Assembly: GCA_038237745.1 (NCBI GenBank)
Contig: JBBRYJ010000002.1
Coordinates: 124,001-188,000, forward strand
DNA from: DASQEH01 sp038237745
GTDB lineage: Bacteria; Actinomycetota; Actinomycetes; Propionibacteriales; Nocardioidaceae
Reading direction: 5' to 3'
Length of the DNA stretch: 64,000 nucleotides
Below are positions 25,715 through 33,113 of the stretch, piece by piece (position 1 is the stretch's first letter; every line of letters begins with the position of its first letter). Below the pieces are notes generated by a model. That model was not told the DNA's origin and did no database searches. It saw only the letters and a list, made by a program, of their open reading frames with translations. A program made the position numbers and the translations under genes.

Positions 25715-26620
25715 ATGAAAGAGGACTCACCGGTAGCTAACGAGGTCGCCGAGGACTTCCCGACGATCGACCGCCAGGACGAGGACCAGCTCCTGCCCCA
25801 ACTCGTGGCGCACCTTCGCGAGCATCACAACAAGCTCCAGGAGGAGTGGGCCGACCGCATCCAACAGTCCGGCCTCCTGCATGCGATGACCCCGCAGGAG
25901 ATGGCAAACGAGACAACGTCGGTCTACGACAACTACGTCGAGGTGCTCGAGACCGGAAGCGTCGAGGCTTTGCAGCACTACGCACGCGACCTGTCCGAGC
26001 GGATCATCCCGCGCGGTGTCGAGACCCACGAGGTTGTCGGCATCGTGCTCCTTCTGCGTGACGTGCTGGCGCGTTCTCTCTTCGAGAAGTACCAGCGGGA
26101 CTTCTCTCTCCTGAACAGGGTGCTCGACGCCTACGAGCCGGCGGCGAACCGCATCGCCAACACGGTCGCGGTCAGCTTCGTCGACGAACGTGAGCGCATC
26201 ATCCGCAAGCAGCAGGATGCGATCCGGGAGCTGTCGACGCCGGTTCTTCCGGTCCGTGAGCGGCTGCTCATCCTGCCGATCATCGGGGTGCTGGACAGTG
26301 AGCGGGCTCGGCAGCTCACCGAGCAGCTTCTCACCGGCATCAGGACACATCGGGCGAAGGTCGTGGTCATCGACATCACCGGCTCACCAGATGTCGACGA
26401 GTCCGTGGCCAACCACCTCGTCCGCACCGTCGACGCCTCGCGTCTCATGGGTGCGAGCGTGATCATCACCGGGCTATCCCCCAAGATCGCGCAGACACTC
26501 GTCACCATCGGGGTGGACCTGAGCAAGATGAACACGATCGGCGACCTCCAGGGCGGGCTCGAGGAAGCAGAGCGGCTACTCGGCTACACCGCAGACCGGC
26601 AGGACGGGCTGGCAGGGTAG
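25715..26620 (+). CDS. rsbR: RsbR-type stressosome protein (RsbRD-like sensor domain plus STAS)
   Basis: 301 residues. Residues ~20-165 are a helical sensor domain of the RsbRD N-terminal type (LREHHNKLQEEWADRI, IIPRGVETHEVVGIVLLLRDVLARSLF), the linker helix EREIIRKQQDAIRELSTPV-like leads into a C-terminal STAS domain. By alignment to Bacillus RsbRA the first RsbT target Thr171 is Ser195 (VLDSERAR) and the second, Thr205, is Glu229 (DVDESVANH). AGGAAGG (25702-25708) fits the ATG at 25715, which follows the sigma-RsbT stop by 2 nt. Forms the scaffold with RsbS. Confidence 0.9.
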   Translation: MKEDSPVANEVAEDFPTIDRQDEDQLLPQLVAHLREHHNKLQEEWADRIQQSGLLHAMTPQEMANETTSVYDNYVEVLETGSVEALQHYARDLSERIIPRGVETHEVVGIVLLLRDVLARSLFEKYQRDFSLLNRVLDAYEPAANRIANTVAVSFVDERERIIRKQQDAIRELSTPVLPVRERLLILPIIGVLDSERARQLTEQLLTGIRTHRAKVVVIDITGSPDVDESVANHLVRTVDASRLMGASVIITGLSPKIAQTLVTIGVDLSKMNTIGDLQGGLEEAERLLGYTADRQDGLAG

Positions 26621-27030
26621 TGAACACCGGACCGGCGCTGGTCTCCATACTGCGGCAAGGCTCCTACTTGATCGCGTCGATCCATACTGCCCTCGACGAC
26701 TCCCAGATGGTCCGTTTCCAGAAGGACCTGATCGACCAGATCGGGCAGCACCGCTCCCGTGGCGTCATCATCGACGTGGCGGCGCTCGACGTACTCGACT
26801 CGTTCGGCTCCAAGACGTTGCGCAACATTGCCGAGATGGCGCGCCTTCGCGGCGCTACTACGGTGATCGTCGGCATCCAGCCCGATGTGGCCTTCGCCAT
26901 GGTGGAGCTGGGAATGGGCACGGGTACCGTGCGTACGGCCTTGGACCTCGAGGAGGGCCTGGAGTTCCTCGACGACAGCATCCCCAGACGGGTGTCAGGA
27001 GGCGACGTCCGCCTCGGCCTGCACTCATGA
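26620..27030 (+). CDS. rsbS: RsbS-type STAS protein
   Basis: 136 residues, a single STAS domain. The RsbT phosphorylation serine is kept: Ser61 in VLDSFGSK aligns with Ser59 of Bacillus RsbS. ATTVIVGIQPDVAFAMVELG and TALDLEEGLEFL are characteristic. GTG start overlaps the rsbR stop by one base; the 3' end overlaps the next gene by 4 nt. RsbS is expected to hold RsbT, here the sigma-RsbT fusion, until phosphorylated. Confidence 0.92.
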   Translation: MNTGPALVSILRQGSYLIASIHTALDDSQMVRFQKDLIDQIGQHRSRGVIIDVAALDVLDSFGSKTLRNIAEMARLRGATTVIVGIQPDVAFAMVELGMGTGTVRTALDLEEGLEFLDDSIPRRVSGGDVRLGLHS

Positions 27031-27308
27031 CGACACTCGACGACGTGCGGCGCGACTACCGAGCCGCCTTCCTTCGCTACCTTCCCCGTCGCGAGGAGGC
27101 CGCGCTGCACCTGGCCTACAAGCTTGGCAGGACCGCCGTCTCGGACGGACTCAGCATCCTCGAGCTGGCCCAGCTTCACCACGACGTGCTGCTGGAGGTA
27201 CTCAAGGACACGCCCGACGACGACCTGACCAGGGTTGCAGGTGCTGCCTTGGAGTTCTTCCTCGAGGTGCTGGCTCCCTACGACATGGCTCAACGCGGCC
27301 TGCGCTGA
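27027..27308 (+). CDS. Free-standing RsbU N-terminal (RsbT-binding) domain protein
   Basis: 93 residues matching the N-terminal helical domain of the RsbU phosphatase: DVRRDYRAAFLRYLPRREEAALHLAYKLGRTAVSDGLSILELAQLHH. In Bacillus this domain docks RsbT to switch on the attached PP2C phosphatase. No phosphatase domain is encoded here and the frame ends properly with a stop at 27306. ATGA overlap with rsbS. It may be an alternative partner for the RsbT part of the fusion. Confidence 0.85.
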   Translation: MTTLDDVRRDYRAAFLRYLPRREEAALHLAYKLGRTAVSDGLSILELAQLHHDVLLEVLKDTPDDDLTRVAGAALEFFLEVLAPYDMAQRGLR

Positions 27309-27514
27309 CCATGACTATCGCCTGACGACTTTGCGGGCACGGTATGACGCGGGGGCACCTACCGCCACATGGCGCTTTCTGACGCGGAGTGGCGTGATCT
27401 CGGTTGGGAAGCCAACATCATGCCGGGAGGTCCTGGCCGTCTACCGAGTGCAGGCGCCCAACAGGGGCGCTGGACCGTCACCAACCCTGTACGGGTGAAG
27501 CCAGGAGGCAGCAC

Positions 27515-27913
27515 ATGTCACGCCATGCCCAGGAGGTCGTCGTCCCGTTGACGACGGTGACGGAGCGAAGACGTGCGCGGCAGGCCCGGGTGGTCGAGAA
27601 CCGCAAGGTGCCGGGGGTGATGGCTCAGACGTTCGCGAACTCGTGCGAGGCCCAGGCTGAGTGGCTGCGCGACCTCGCGGCCGAAGACGGTGATGACCGC
27701 CACGCCACGACGGAGAAGGCGCTCCTCGATGTGGCGAGATGGGCCTTGACGGCTGACGAGGCCGAACTGGTGCTCACCGTGGCCATCCCCATGGCCGTGT
27801 CCGATCTTTATGCGGGGCTTCTCCGCCTGAACGAGGACGCCACCGACCTCTTGTCGACCTTCTGCTCCTTCGACGACCTTCTGCTCGACGACGACCTGAT
27901 CAGAGGCTCGTGA
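27515..27913 (+). CDS. Hypothetical helical protein (132 aa)
   Basis: Starts at an ATG with CAGGAGG (27502-27508). The N-terminus is basic (ERRRARQARVVENRKVPG), the rest is predicted helical and acidic with repeated Leu/Asp (TEKALLDVARWALTADEAELVLTVA; DLLSTFCSFDDLLLDDDLI). No family is recognised. It is 206 nt downstream of the stress operon on the same strand; that gap shows no gene. Confidence 0.65.
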   Translation: MSRHAQEVVVPLTTVTERRRARQARVVENRKVPGVMAQTFANSCEAQAEWLRDLAAEDGDDRHATTEKALLDVARWALTADEAELVLTVAIPMAVSDLYAGLLRLNEDATDLLSTFCSFDDLLLDDDLIRGS

Positions 27914-27998
27914 CGACTCGGCTCACGAGAGCAGTTTGCGTGGCGGTGCTCGCGGGGGACCGCCACCCAAGCGCGCGGCCCTGGGTGCCGTGCCCCCT

Positions 27999-28036
27999 GA
28001 CGCCCTCGGTCGGGTGATGTACCGACCGAGGGCGTC
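27999..28036. terminator. Strong bidirectional terminator hairpin
   Basis: A perfect 15-bp stem, GACGCCCTCGGTCGG (27999-28013) and its complement at 28022-28036, with an 8-nt loop. It sits between the convergent genes ending at 27913 and 28075. Confidence 0.8.
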
Positions 28037-28074
28037 ATCAGGGTTCCCTACTGGCGCTCATCGCCCCGGGACGG

Positions 28075-28605
28075 CTACATCCCGGTAATGCCCTGCCCGT
28101 TGACGGACTCGGCGTCGAGGGTCTCGTGCTCGACCAGGTGGAGGACGGGAACGCCGAGTCGACGTCGCGCCTTCGACGTCCAGTCCAGGTGGAAGAACTC
28201 CTGGACGACGTGCGGACGGGTCATCACGATGACCTCGTCGGCGGTCCCCTTGGCGACCACGTCGTCGAGGGAGTCGAGCGGGTCGTCAGAGCTGAACTCA
28301 CCGCTCGCCTCGTGCCCGAGTGCCTCGATGGCAGCGACGCTCACGGTCACCGCCGTGTCGGCCTCTCTGTCCAGGCTCTTCTGGGCCTCCCCGGTGACGA
28401 CGTCGACGTTCTCCATGACGGGTGACGTCCAGATCTCGCTTGCCCCCAACGATCCCAGTGCCGTCTCGACCCGTAGCTGGGCGTTCTCGCACGGGATGAG
28501 CACGTGGTAGTGCTTGGTGTCGCTGATCCCGTCGTGCAGACCCACGACCTCGGCCGCGTCGCCCGGCGTCATGGCCTGCTCAGCGAGAACGATCACGTTG
28601 TACAT
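28075..28605 (-). CDS. UspA-like conserved hypothetical protein
   Basis: 176 residues. MYNVIVLAEQAMTPGDAAEVV and the C-terminal half (DDVVAKGTADEVIVMTRPHVVQEFFHLDWTSKARRRLGVPVLHLVEH) resemble a universal-stress/nucleotide-binding fold; the ATP-binding glycine loop is not obvious. AGGAGA precedes the ATG. Location next to the stressosome operon is suggestive but the orientation is opposite. Confidence 0.65.
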   Translation of the reverse strand: MYNVIVLAEQAMTPGDAAEVVGLHDGISDTKHYHVLIPCENAQLRVETALGSLGASEIWTSPVMENVDVVTGEAQKSLDREADTAVTVSVAAIEALGHEASGEFSSDDPLDSLDDVVAKGTADEVIVMTRPHVVQEFFHLDWTSKARRRLGVPVLHLVEHETLDAESVNGQGITGM

Positions 28606-28647
28606 GGCTCTCCTTCGTTGTGCTGTCCATCATGGTCATCATGGTCA

Positions 28648-29727
28648 TCAGGTCAGGATGTCGTCGAGGTCGTAGCCGACCGCTTCCTCGAGCTGCTCAT
28701 ACGTGCACGACTCGGGAGCCCGGTCGGGACGCCATCGTTTGAACTGTGTGGTGTGGCGGAAGCGGGTTCCCTCCATGTGGTCGTACCCCACTTCGGCGAC
28801 GAGCACGGGGTCGAGTGGGACCCACGAGAGGTCCTTGCCCGCGTTCCATCGGGACTGGGCCCCTGGCATCCGGTCGCCGTGCTGCTCCGCCGCCCATTGC
28901 GCCCAGGGGTGCTCGCTGGGCGACACCACGAGCGGCGCGAGCTCGGCGATGAGCTCAGCCCGTCGAGCAGCCGCGAACGCCGCAGAGACGCCGACATGCT
29001 GCAACCGGCCGCCTGTGTCGTACAAACCGAGGAGGAGTGACCCCAGCAGCGGCTGCTCAGGTGACGACGTCTTGTGGAGCCGGTAGCCCGCGAGGACGAC
29101 GTCCGCGGTGCGGATGTGCTTGATCTTCAACATCGCCCGGGCACCCGGTGCGTAACCGGCGGCCAGGGGCTTGGCCACCACACCGTCTAGCCCAGCACCC
29201 TCGAACGTCGCGAACCAGCGTTCGGCTGTGGCGGGGTCGTCGGTGGCGGGGGTGAGGTGCACGGGCGGACGAGATCCCGACAAGGCGTCGACAAGGTGTC
29301 GCCGACGCTCCCCCTGTGGGGTCGCCAGGAGCGACGTGTCGTCGAGAGCGAGCAGGTCGAACGCCACGAATGACGCAGGAGTCTCGGTGGCGAGCTTGCG
29401 CACGCGGGAGTCGGCGGGATGGATACGTTCGAGCAGCCTCTCGAACTCGAGCCGGCCGTCGATCGCGACGATGATCTCCCCGTCGACGACGCACCGTGGC
29501 GGTAACGACTCGAGGGCTGCCTCGACCACGTCGGGGAAGTACCGCGTCAGCGGGCGCTCGTTACGGCTGCCGAGCTCGACCTCGTCGCCGTCGCGGAACA
29601 GGACGCACCGGAAGCCGTCCCACTTCGGCTCGTAGAGCGCGCCACCTTCGAGGGACTGCGGCGCGGGAAGTGTCTTCACCGACTTCGCCAGCATGGGCGA
29701 CAGCGGGGGCATCACGGGTAGCTGCAT
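28648..29727 (-). CDS. ATP-dependent DNA ligase (LigC-like)
   Basis: 359 residues. Adenylation motif I KWDGFR (KWDGF with the nucleotidyl Lys), motif III DGEIIV, FVAFDLLALD, motif IV LDGVVAKP and V LKIKHIRTADVV are present, with the OB-fold C-terminus. It is the length of stand-alone LigC ligases. The window also holds a stand-alone LigD-type polymerase (17840-18916), so the two functions normally joined in LigD are encoded ~10 kb apart and in opposite orientation. Confidence 0.92.
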   Translation of the reverse strand: MQLPVMPPLSPMLAKSVKTLPAPQSLEGGALYEPKWDGFRCVLFRDGDEVELGSRNERPLTRYFPDVVEAALESLPPRCVVDGEIIVAIDGRLEFERLLERIHPADSRVRKLATETPASFVAFDLLALDDTSLLATPQGERRRHLVDALSGSRPPVHLTPATDDPATAERWFATFEGAGLDGVVAKPLAAGYAPGARAMLKIKHIRTADVVLAGYRLHKTSSPEQPLLGSLLLGLYDTGGRLQHVGVSAAFAAARRAELIAELAPLVVSPSEHPWAQWAAEQHGDRMPGAQSRWNAGKDLSWVPLDPVLVAEVGYDHMEGTRFRHTTQFKRWRPDRAPESCTYEQLEEAVGYDLDDILT

Positions 29728-29736
29728 CCCAGGACC

Positions 29737-30468
29737 TCAGTTCCGTGTGTAGCGGCAGAAGAGCTGGCTGTCGTCCTCGAGGAGGTGGCGCAGGGTGTAG
29801 GCCGCGGGCGGTTCGATGTCAGCGCCGTGCGTGATCCTCATCCGGTCACCGGCCAGCATGAGCGGCGTGACGGTGAGGCAGATCTCGTCGGCTCGTCTCG
29901 ACGCCACGAGGTCGCGCATCAGCGTCGGTCCACCTTCGCACAGCACCCGCTGGTACCCCATGGTCGCCAGCTCCTCGAGGGCGACGCCGAGCTCGACGTC
30001 ATCGCGTCCTGCCACGATGACGGGCGCAACTGCTCCCACCTCCGCCCGCAGGTCGGAAGACGCAGACTCGGTCGTTATCACGACCGTCGGCGCCTCGCCG
30101 CCGGCCAACAGTGCGGGGTCGATGTCGAGGGACCTGGAGACGACGGCGATGGCGGGCAGCGGAGCCAGGCCGAGGCGGTTGCGAAGGCTGGTGCGGTGCT
30201 CCCGCGACGCCACCGGTAGGTACCCCTCGGTTCGCACCGTCTTCGCTCCCACCACGATGACGTCGGCGAGCGACCTCAGCAGGCCGAAGACGAGCTTGTC
30301 GGAAACGCTCGACAGCGTGCCGGACCTCGAGTCGCTGCCCTGGGCAGCACCGTCGAGCGAGCTGACGAAGTTGGCCCTGACCCACGCCCGCTCGACCGGG
30401 TAGGCGTAGAGCTGTACGAGATCCTCGTCGGTGAGCTCGTTGGGGGCCGTCGGGAACAGGGACTGCAC
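29737..30468 (-). CDS. RibD C-terminal-domain reductase (pyrimidine reductase family)
   Basis: 243 residues. WVRANFVSSLDGAA, DVIVVGAKTVRTEGY, RVLCEGGPTLMRDL are the NADPH- and substrate-binding motifs of RibD_C/dihydrofolate-reductase-like enzymes. The deaminase domain is absent. Possibly a riboflavin-pathway or flavin-related reductase. Start is a GTG; it lies 9 nt upstream of ligC in the same direction. Confidence 0.88.
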   Translation of the reverse strand: MQSLFPTAPNELTDEDLVQLYAYPVERAWVRANFVSSLDGAAQGSDSRSGTLSSVSDKLVFGLLRSLADVIVVGAKTVRTEGYLPVASREHRTSLRNRLGLAPLPAIAVVSRSLDIDPALLAGGEAPTVVITTESASSDLRAEVGAVAPVIVAGRDDVELGVALEELATMGYQRVLCEGGPTLMRDLVASRRADEICLTVTPLMLAGDRMRITHGADIEPPAAYTLRHLLEDDSQLFCRYTRN

Positions 30469-30535
30469 GCGTCGATCCTGCCACCTGTGAGCTCATTGCC
30501 ACGACGCCAGCGCCTGGGTTGGGCACAATGTCTGC

Positions 30536-31378
30536 ATGAGCGACTCGTTGAGCGACCTGTTGCGGCTCCCTAAGGGAAGGGTGGACATGGGGGAGCTCGA
30601 TCCGCGAGCACACCCGGGGTTCCGCGGTGGCAAGGCGGCGGGAAAGGCCGCTCTCGCGGACCTCGGTCCAACTGTGTCCGATCTCCAGGAGCGGCTGTAC
30701 GCACAGTCTCGAGCAGGCGGGAAGCGCCGTGTCCTGCTCGTCCTGCAAGGGATGGACACCTCGGGCAAAGGTGGCGTGATGCGTCACTGCGTGGGTTTGC
30801 TGGACCCCCAGGGAGTCGATATCACCTCGTTCAAGGCGCCCACCGCGGCTGAGCGCAGACACGACTTCCTCTGGCGGATCGAGCGGCACACACCAGCCCC
30901 CGGGATGGTGGGAATCTTCGACCGGAGCCACTACGAGGAAGTACTCGTCGCCAGGGTGCACCGGCTGGCACCAGCAAAGGAGATCACTCGGCGCTACGCG
31001 GCCATCAACGCCTTCGAGCGCAGTCTCGTCGGCGACGAGACGACAGTGGTCAAGTGCTTCCTCAACATCTCCGCTGCCGAGCAGGCAGACCGGCTGCTCG
31101 AGCGGTTGAAGGACCCGACGAAGCACTGGAAGTTCAACCCGGCTGACATCGAGGAGAGAAGCAGGTGGGAGGAGTACCAACGTGCCTACGAGATCGCTCT
31201 CGAACGATGCAACACCGCGGCTGCCCCGTTCTTCGTCATCCCCAGCGACAGGAAGTGGTACCGCAACTGGGCTATCACGACGCTGTTGCTGGAGCATCTC
31301 AAGGCGCTCGACCTGCACTGGCCCGAGGGTGACTTCGATGTCGACGAGCAGAAGTCACGTCTCGCTGCCACCAGGTGA
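30536..31378 (+). CDS. ppk2: Polyphosphate kinase 2 family protein
   Basis: 280 residues. Walker A-like LQGMDTSGKGG, the lid/Walker B region GIFDRSHYEEVLVARVH, KCFLNISAAEQADRL, WKFNPADIEERSRWEEY, and VIPSDRKWYRNWA match PPK2. These enzymes transfer phosphate between polyphosphate and nucleotides (direction and nucleotide cannot be decided). Upstream CACAAT lies 6 nt before the ATG. Confidence 0.93.
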   Translation: MSDSLSDLLRLPKGRVDMGELDPRAHPGFRGGKAAGKAALADLGPTVSDLQERLYAQSRAGGKRRVLLVLQGMDTSGKGGVMRHCVGLLDPQGVDITSFKAPTAAERRHDFLWRIERHTPAPGMVGIFDRSHYEEVLVARVHRLAPAKEITRRYAAINAFERSLVGDETTVVKCFLNISAAEQADRLLERLKDPTKHWKFNPADIEERSRWEEYQRAYEIALERCNTAAAPFFVIPSDRKWYRNWAITTLLLEHLKALDLHWPEGDFDVDEQKSRLAATR

Positions 31379-31398
31379 CCTCACCAGCTCTGCGCGGT

Positions 31399-31463
31399 CC
31401 CGCCGGTCCGCGGGTGCGCCCCTTCCGGGACATTCGTGCCCTTCTGACGGAGCGTCTGCGCCC
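31399..31463. repeat. 22-bp-period tandem repeat array 2 (3 units plus a partial)
   Basis: Read on the minus strand: 31442-31463 (GGGCGCAGACG then CTCCGTCAGAA), 31421-31441 (21 nt) and 31399-31420, with a partial unit beyond. It lies between the convergent ppk2 and CbiX-like genes. Same unit as at 5936. Confidence 0.65.
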
Positions 31464-31474
31464 TTTCGAGTGGG

Positions 31475-32224
31475 TCAGGCGGGGATCTCGACCAGGCGGA
31501 GCGCGCCGACGGAGTAGCGGGCCACGATGATGCGCCCCAGCTCGTCGTGTGCTCCGAGCGGCTCCGACACCGCGACCGCTCCCGCTTCGAGGGCTAGCTC
31601 GGCCGCCCGGTCGGGCAGCGTCCCCGGCGCGATGAACAGCGACCCTACGGCGATGTGCCGGCGACCCTGGCGGCGCCAGGCGCGGACCGCCTCTCCCGTC
31701 GACGGCGGTGCTGCCGAGGCGAATGCGACGCTGGTGGGCAGCCGGTGCCGTGCTCCCCACACGCGAGCGAGCCGGGCGACCATGGCGTTGGCGCGCGCGT
31801 CGGACGAGCCGGCCGCCGCGAGCACGAGCGCGTCCAGCTCCCTGACCCGGGCTGAATGCAGGGCCGCTCGCAGCCGTTCGTCCAGGATGCCCAGCAGGGT
31901 GGTATCGGTGCCGAGGACTCCGGACACCCTGGCCGCGAGACCCGGATGGCGAGCCGACGCCTGCTCCACCGCCTGTGGTACGTCGACCCGCGCGTGGAAT
32001 GCGGTCGTGAGCAGCAAGGGTACGACGACGACCTCTGTGTGGCCGGACTTCGCGAGCCGCTCGAAGACCCGGTCGAGTTTGGGAGCCACATGGTCCAGGA
32101 AAGCCGGCTCGACATGCAGGTCGGGTCGCAAGCCCTTGGTGGTGGCGATGATGTCCCTGACCGTGCGGGCCGACCGTGGGTCACGGCTGCCATGGGCGAG
32201 GGCGACCAAAGCTGGAGCGCTCAT
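31475..32224 (-). CDS. CbiX/SirB-type sirohydrochlorin chelatase
   Basis: 249 residues. The chelatase motifs ALVALAHGSRDPRS with the metal-binding His and VVVVPLLLTTAFHARVDVP with the second His are in the N-terminal half; a second, degenerate half follows. The likely role is iron insertion into sirohydrochlorin to make sirohaem for the adjacent sulfite reductase. Start overlaps the cysH stop by 4 nt. Confidence 0.88.
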   Translation of the reverse strand: MSAPALVALAHGSRDPRSARTVRDIIATTKGLRPDLHVEPAFLDHVAPKLDRVFERLAKSGHTEVVVVPLLLTTAFHARVDVPQAVEQASARHPGLAARVSGVLGTDTTLLGILDERLRAALHSARVRELDALVLAAAGSSDARANAMVARLARVWGARHRLPTSVAFASAAPPSTGEAVRAWRRQGRRHIAVGSLFIAPGTLPDRAAELALEAGAVAVSEPLGAHDELGRIIVARYSVGALRLVEIPA

Positions 32225-32919
32225 GAGTGGATCCCGCATTCTGTCTTTGCGGTGCCTGCCCAGCGGCCGCTTCGGGGGTCGTCGCCCGGTGCGACGCGTT
32301 GCGTACACGGCCAGCACCCCAGGGAGGGGTAACCGTCGAAGACGAGCGGGTTGACCAGGATGTCGTTGTCGGCGATGTAGCGGTCGACGTCCTCCTGGGT
32401 CCAACGGGCCAGCGGCGAGACCTTCACCTTGCCCAACTTCTCGTCCCAGCCGACGACGGGAGCGATGACGCGGTCACGCGTCTCGCCGCGGCGCAGGCCG
32501 GTGGCCCAGGCGTCGTAGGAGGCGAGGCCATCGGAGAGTGGCTGCACCTTGCGCAGGGTGCAGCACAGGTCGGGGTCCCGGGCCCAGAGGTCGACCCCGT
32601 ACTGCTCGTCCTGCCGGCGTACCGAGATCGTCGGCGAAAGGGTCACCACGTTGACGGGGAGGGTGGCGGCCACAGCGTCGCGCGTGCCGAGAGTCTCGAC
32701 GAAGTGGTATCCCGTGTCCAGGAAGAGCACATCGATGCCAGGAGCGACCCGCGACGCGAGGTGCGACAACACGCCGTCGCTCATCGAGGACGTGACACAG
32801 AACCGGCTGCCGAACGTCTCCACCGCCCATTCGATGATCGCCTCGGCCGGCGCGAGCTCCAGCTCCGGACCGGCGATCGACGCGATCTCACGCAGCTCGT
32901 CCATTGTCGCGACAGTCAT
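32221..32919 (-). CDS. cysH: Assimilatory adenylyl-sulfate (APS) reductase
   Basis: 232 residues. PP-loop SSMSDGVLSH, LFLDTGYHF, the iron-sulfur cysteines DLCCTLRKVQPL and SLGCWPCT (CC...CxxC, typical of APS rather than PAPS reductases), and the C-terminal catalytic KTECGIH. It reduces activated sulfate to sulfite. GGAGG precedes the ATG at 32919. Overlaps both neighbours by 4 nt, so the sulfur genes form one operon. Confidence 0.95.
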   Translation of the reverse strand: MTVATMDELREIASIAGPELELAPAEAIIEWAVETFGSRFCVTSSMSDGVLSHLASRVAPGIDVLFLDTGYHFVETLGTRDAVAATLPVNVVTLSPTISVRRQDEQYGVDLWARDPDLCCTLRKVQPLSDGLASYDAWATGLRRGETRDRVIAPVVGWDEKLGKVKVSPLARWTQEDVDRYIADNDILVNPLVFDGYPSLGCWPCTQRVAPGDDPRSGRWAGTAKTECGIHS

Positions 32920-33113
32920 CTCGAGCCTCCGGGCGTTCCGCGTGCGGAGCGCCCGGCCGGACCCGACCGGCCTGGTGCAAGGACTCCGATGAAAGAGACG
33001 GTGAAAGCCCGCAGGCATTCACGGCACTCCCAAGCGCCGTGCCGTTCTCCGTGCGGGTGCAGGTTCGAGCCTGCGCAGTAAGGGCAGTGCAGCGGGACGG
33101 AATGCGCGCTCAT
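32916..33113 (-). CDS. Small zinc-ribbon protein of the sulfate-assimilation operon
   Basis: 65 residues with two CxxC pairs: LHCPYCAGSNLHPHG and AWECRECLRAFTVSF. Similar small proteins are common between sulfite reductase and cysH genes in actinobacteria; function unknown. ATGA overlaps on both sides (with the sulfite reductase stop and the cysH start) show it is translated as part of the operon. Confidence 0.85.
   Translation of the reverse strand: MSAHSVPLHCPYCAGSNLHPHGERHGAWECRECLRAFTVSFIGVLAPGRSGPAGRSARGTPGGSR

Noticed and set aside
29999..31318. 439-codon minus-strand frame across the RibD-C and ppk2 genes
   Set aside because: Overlaps two well-supported genes and has no family features.
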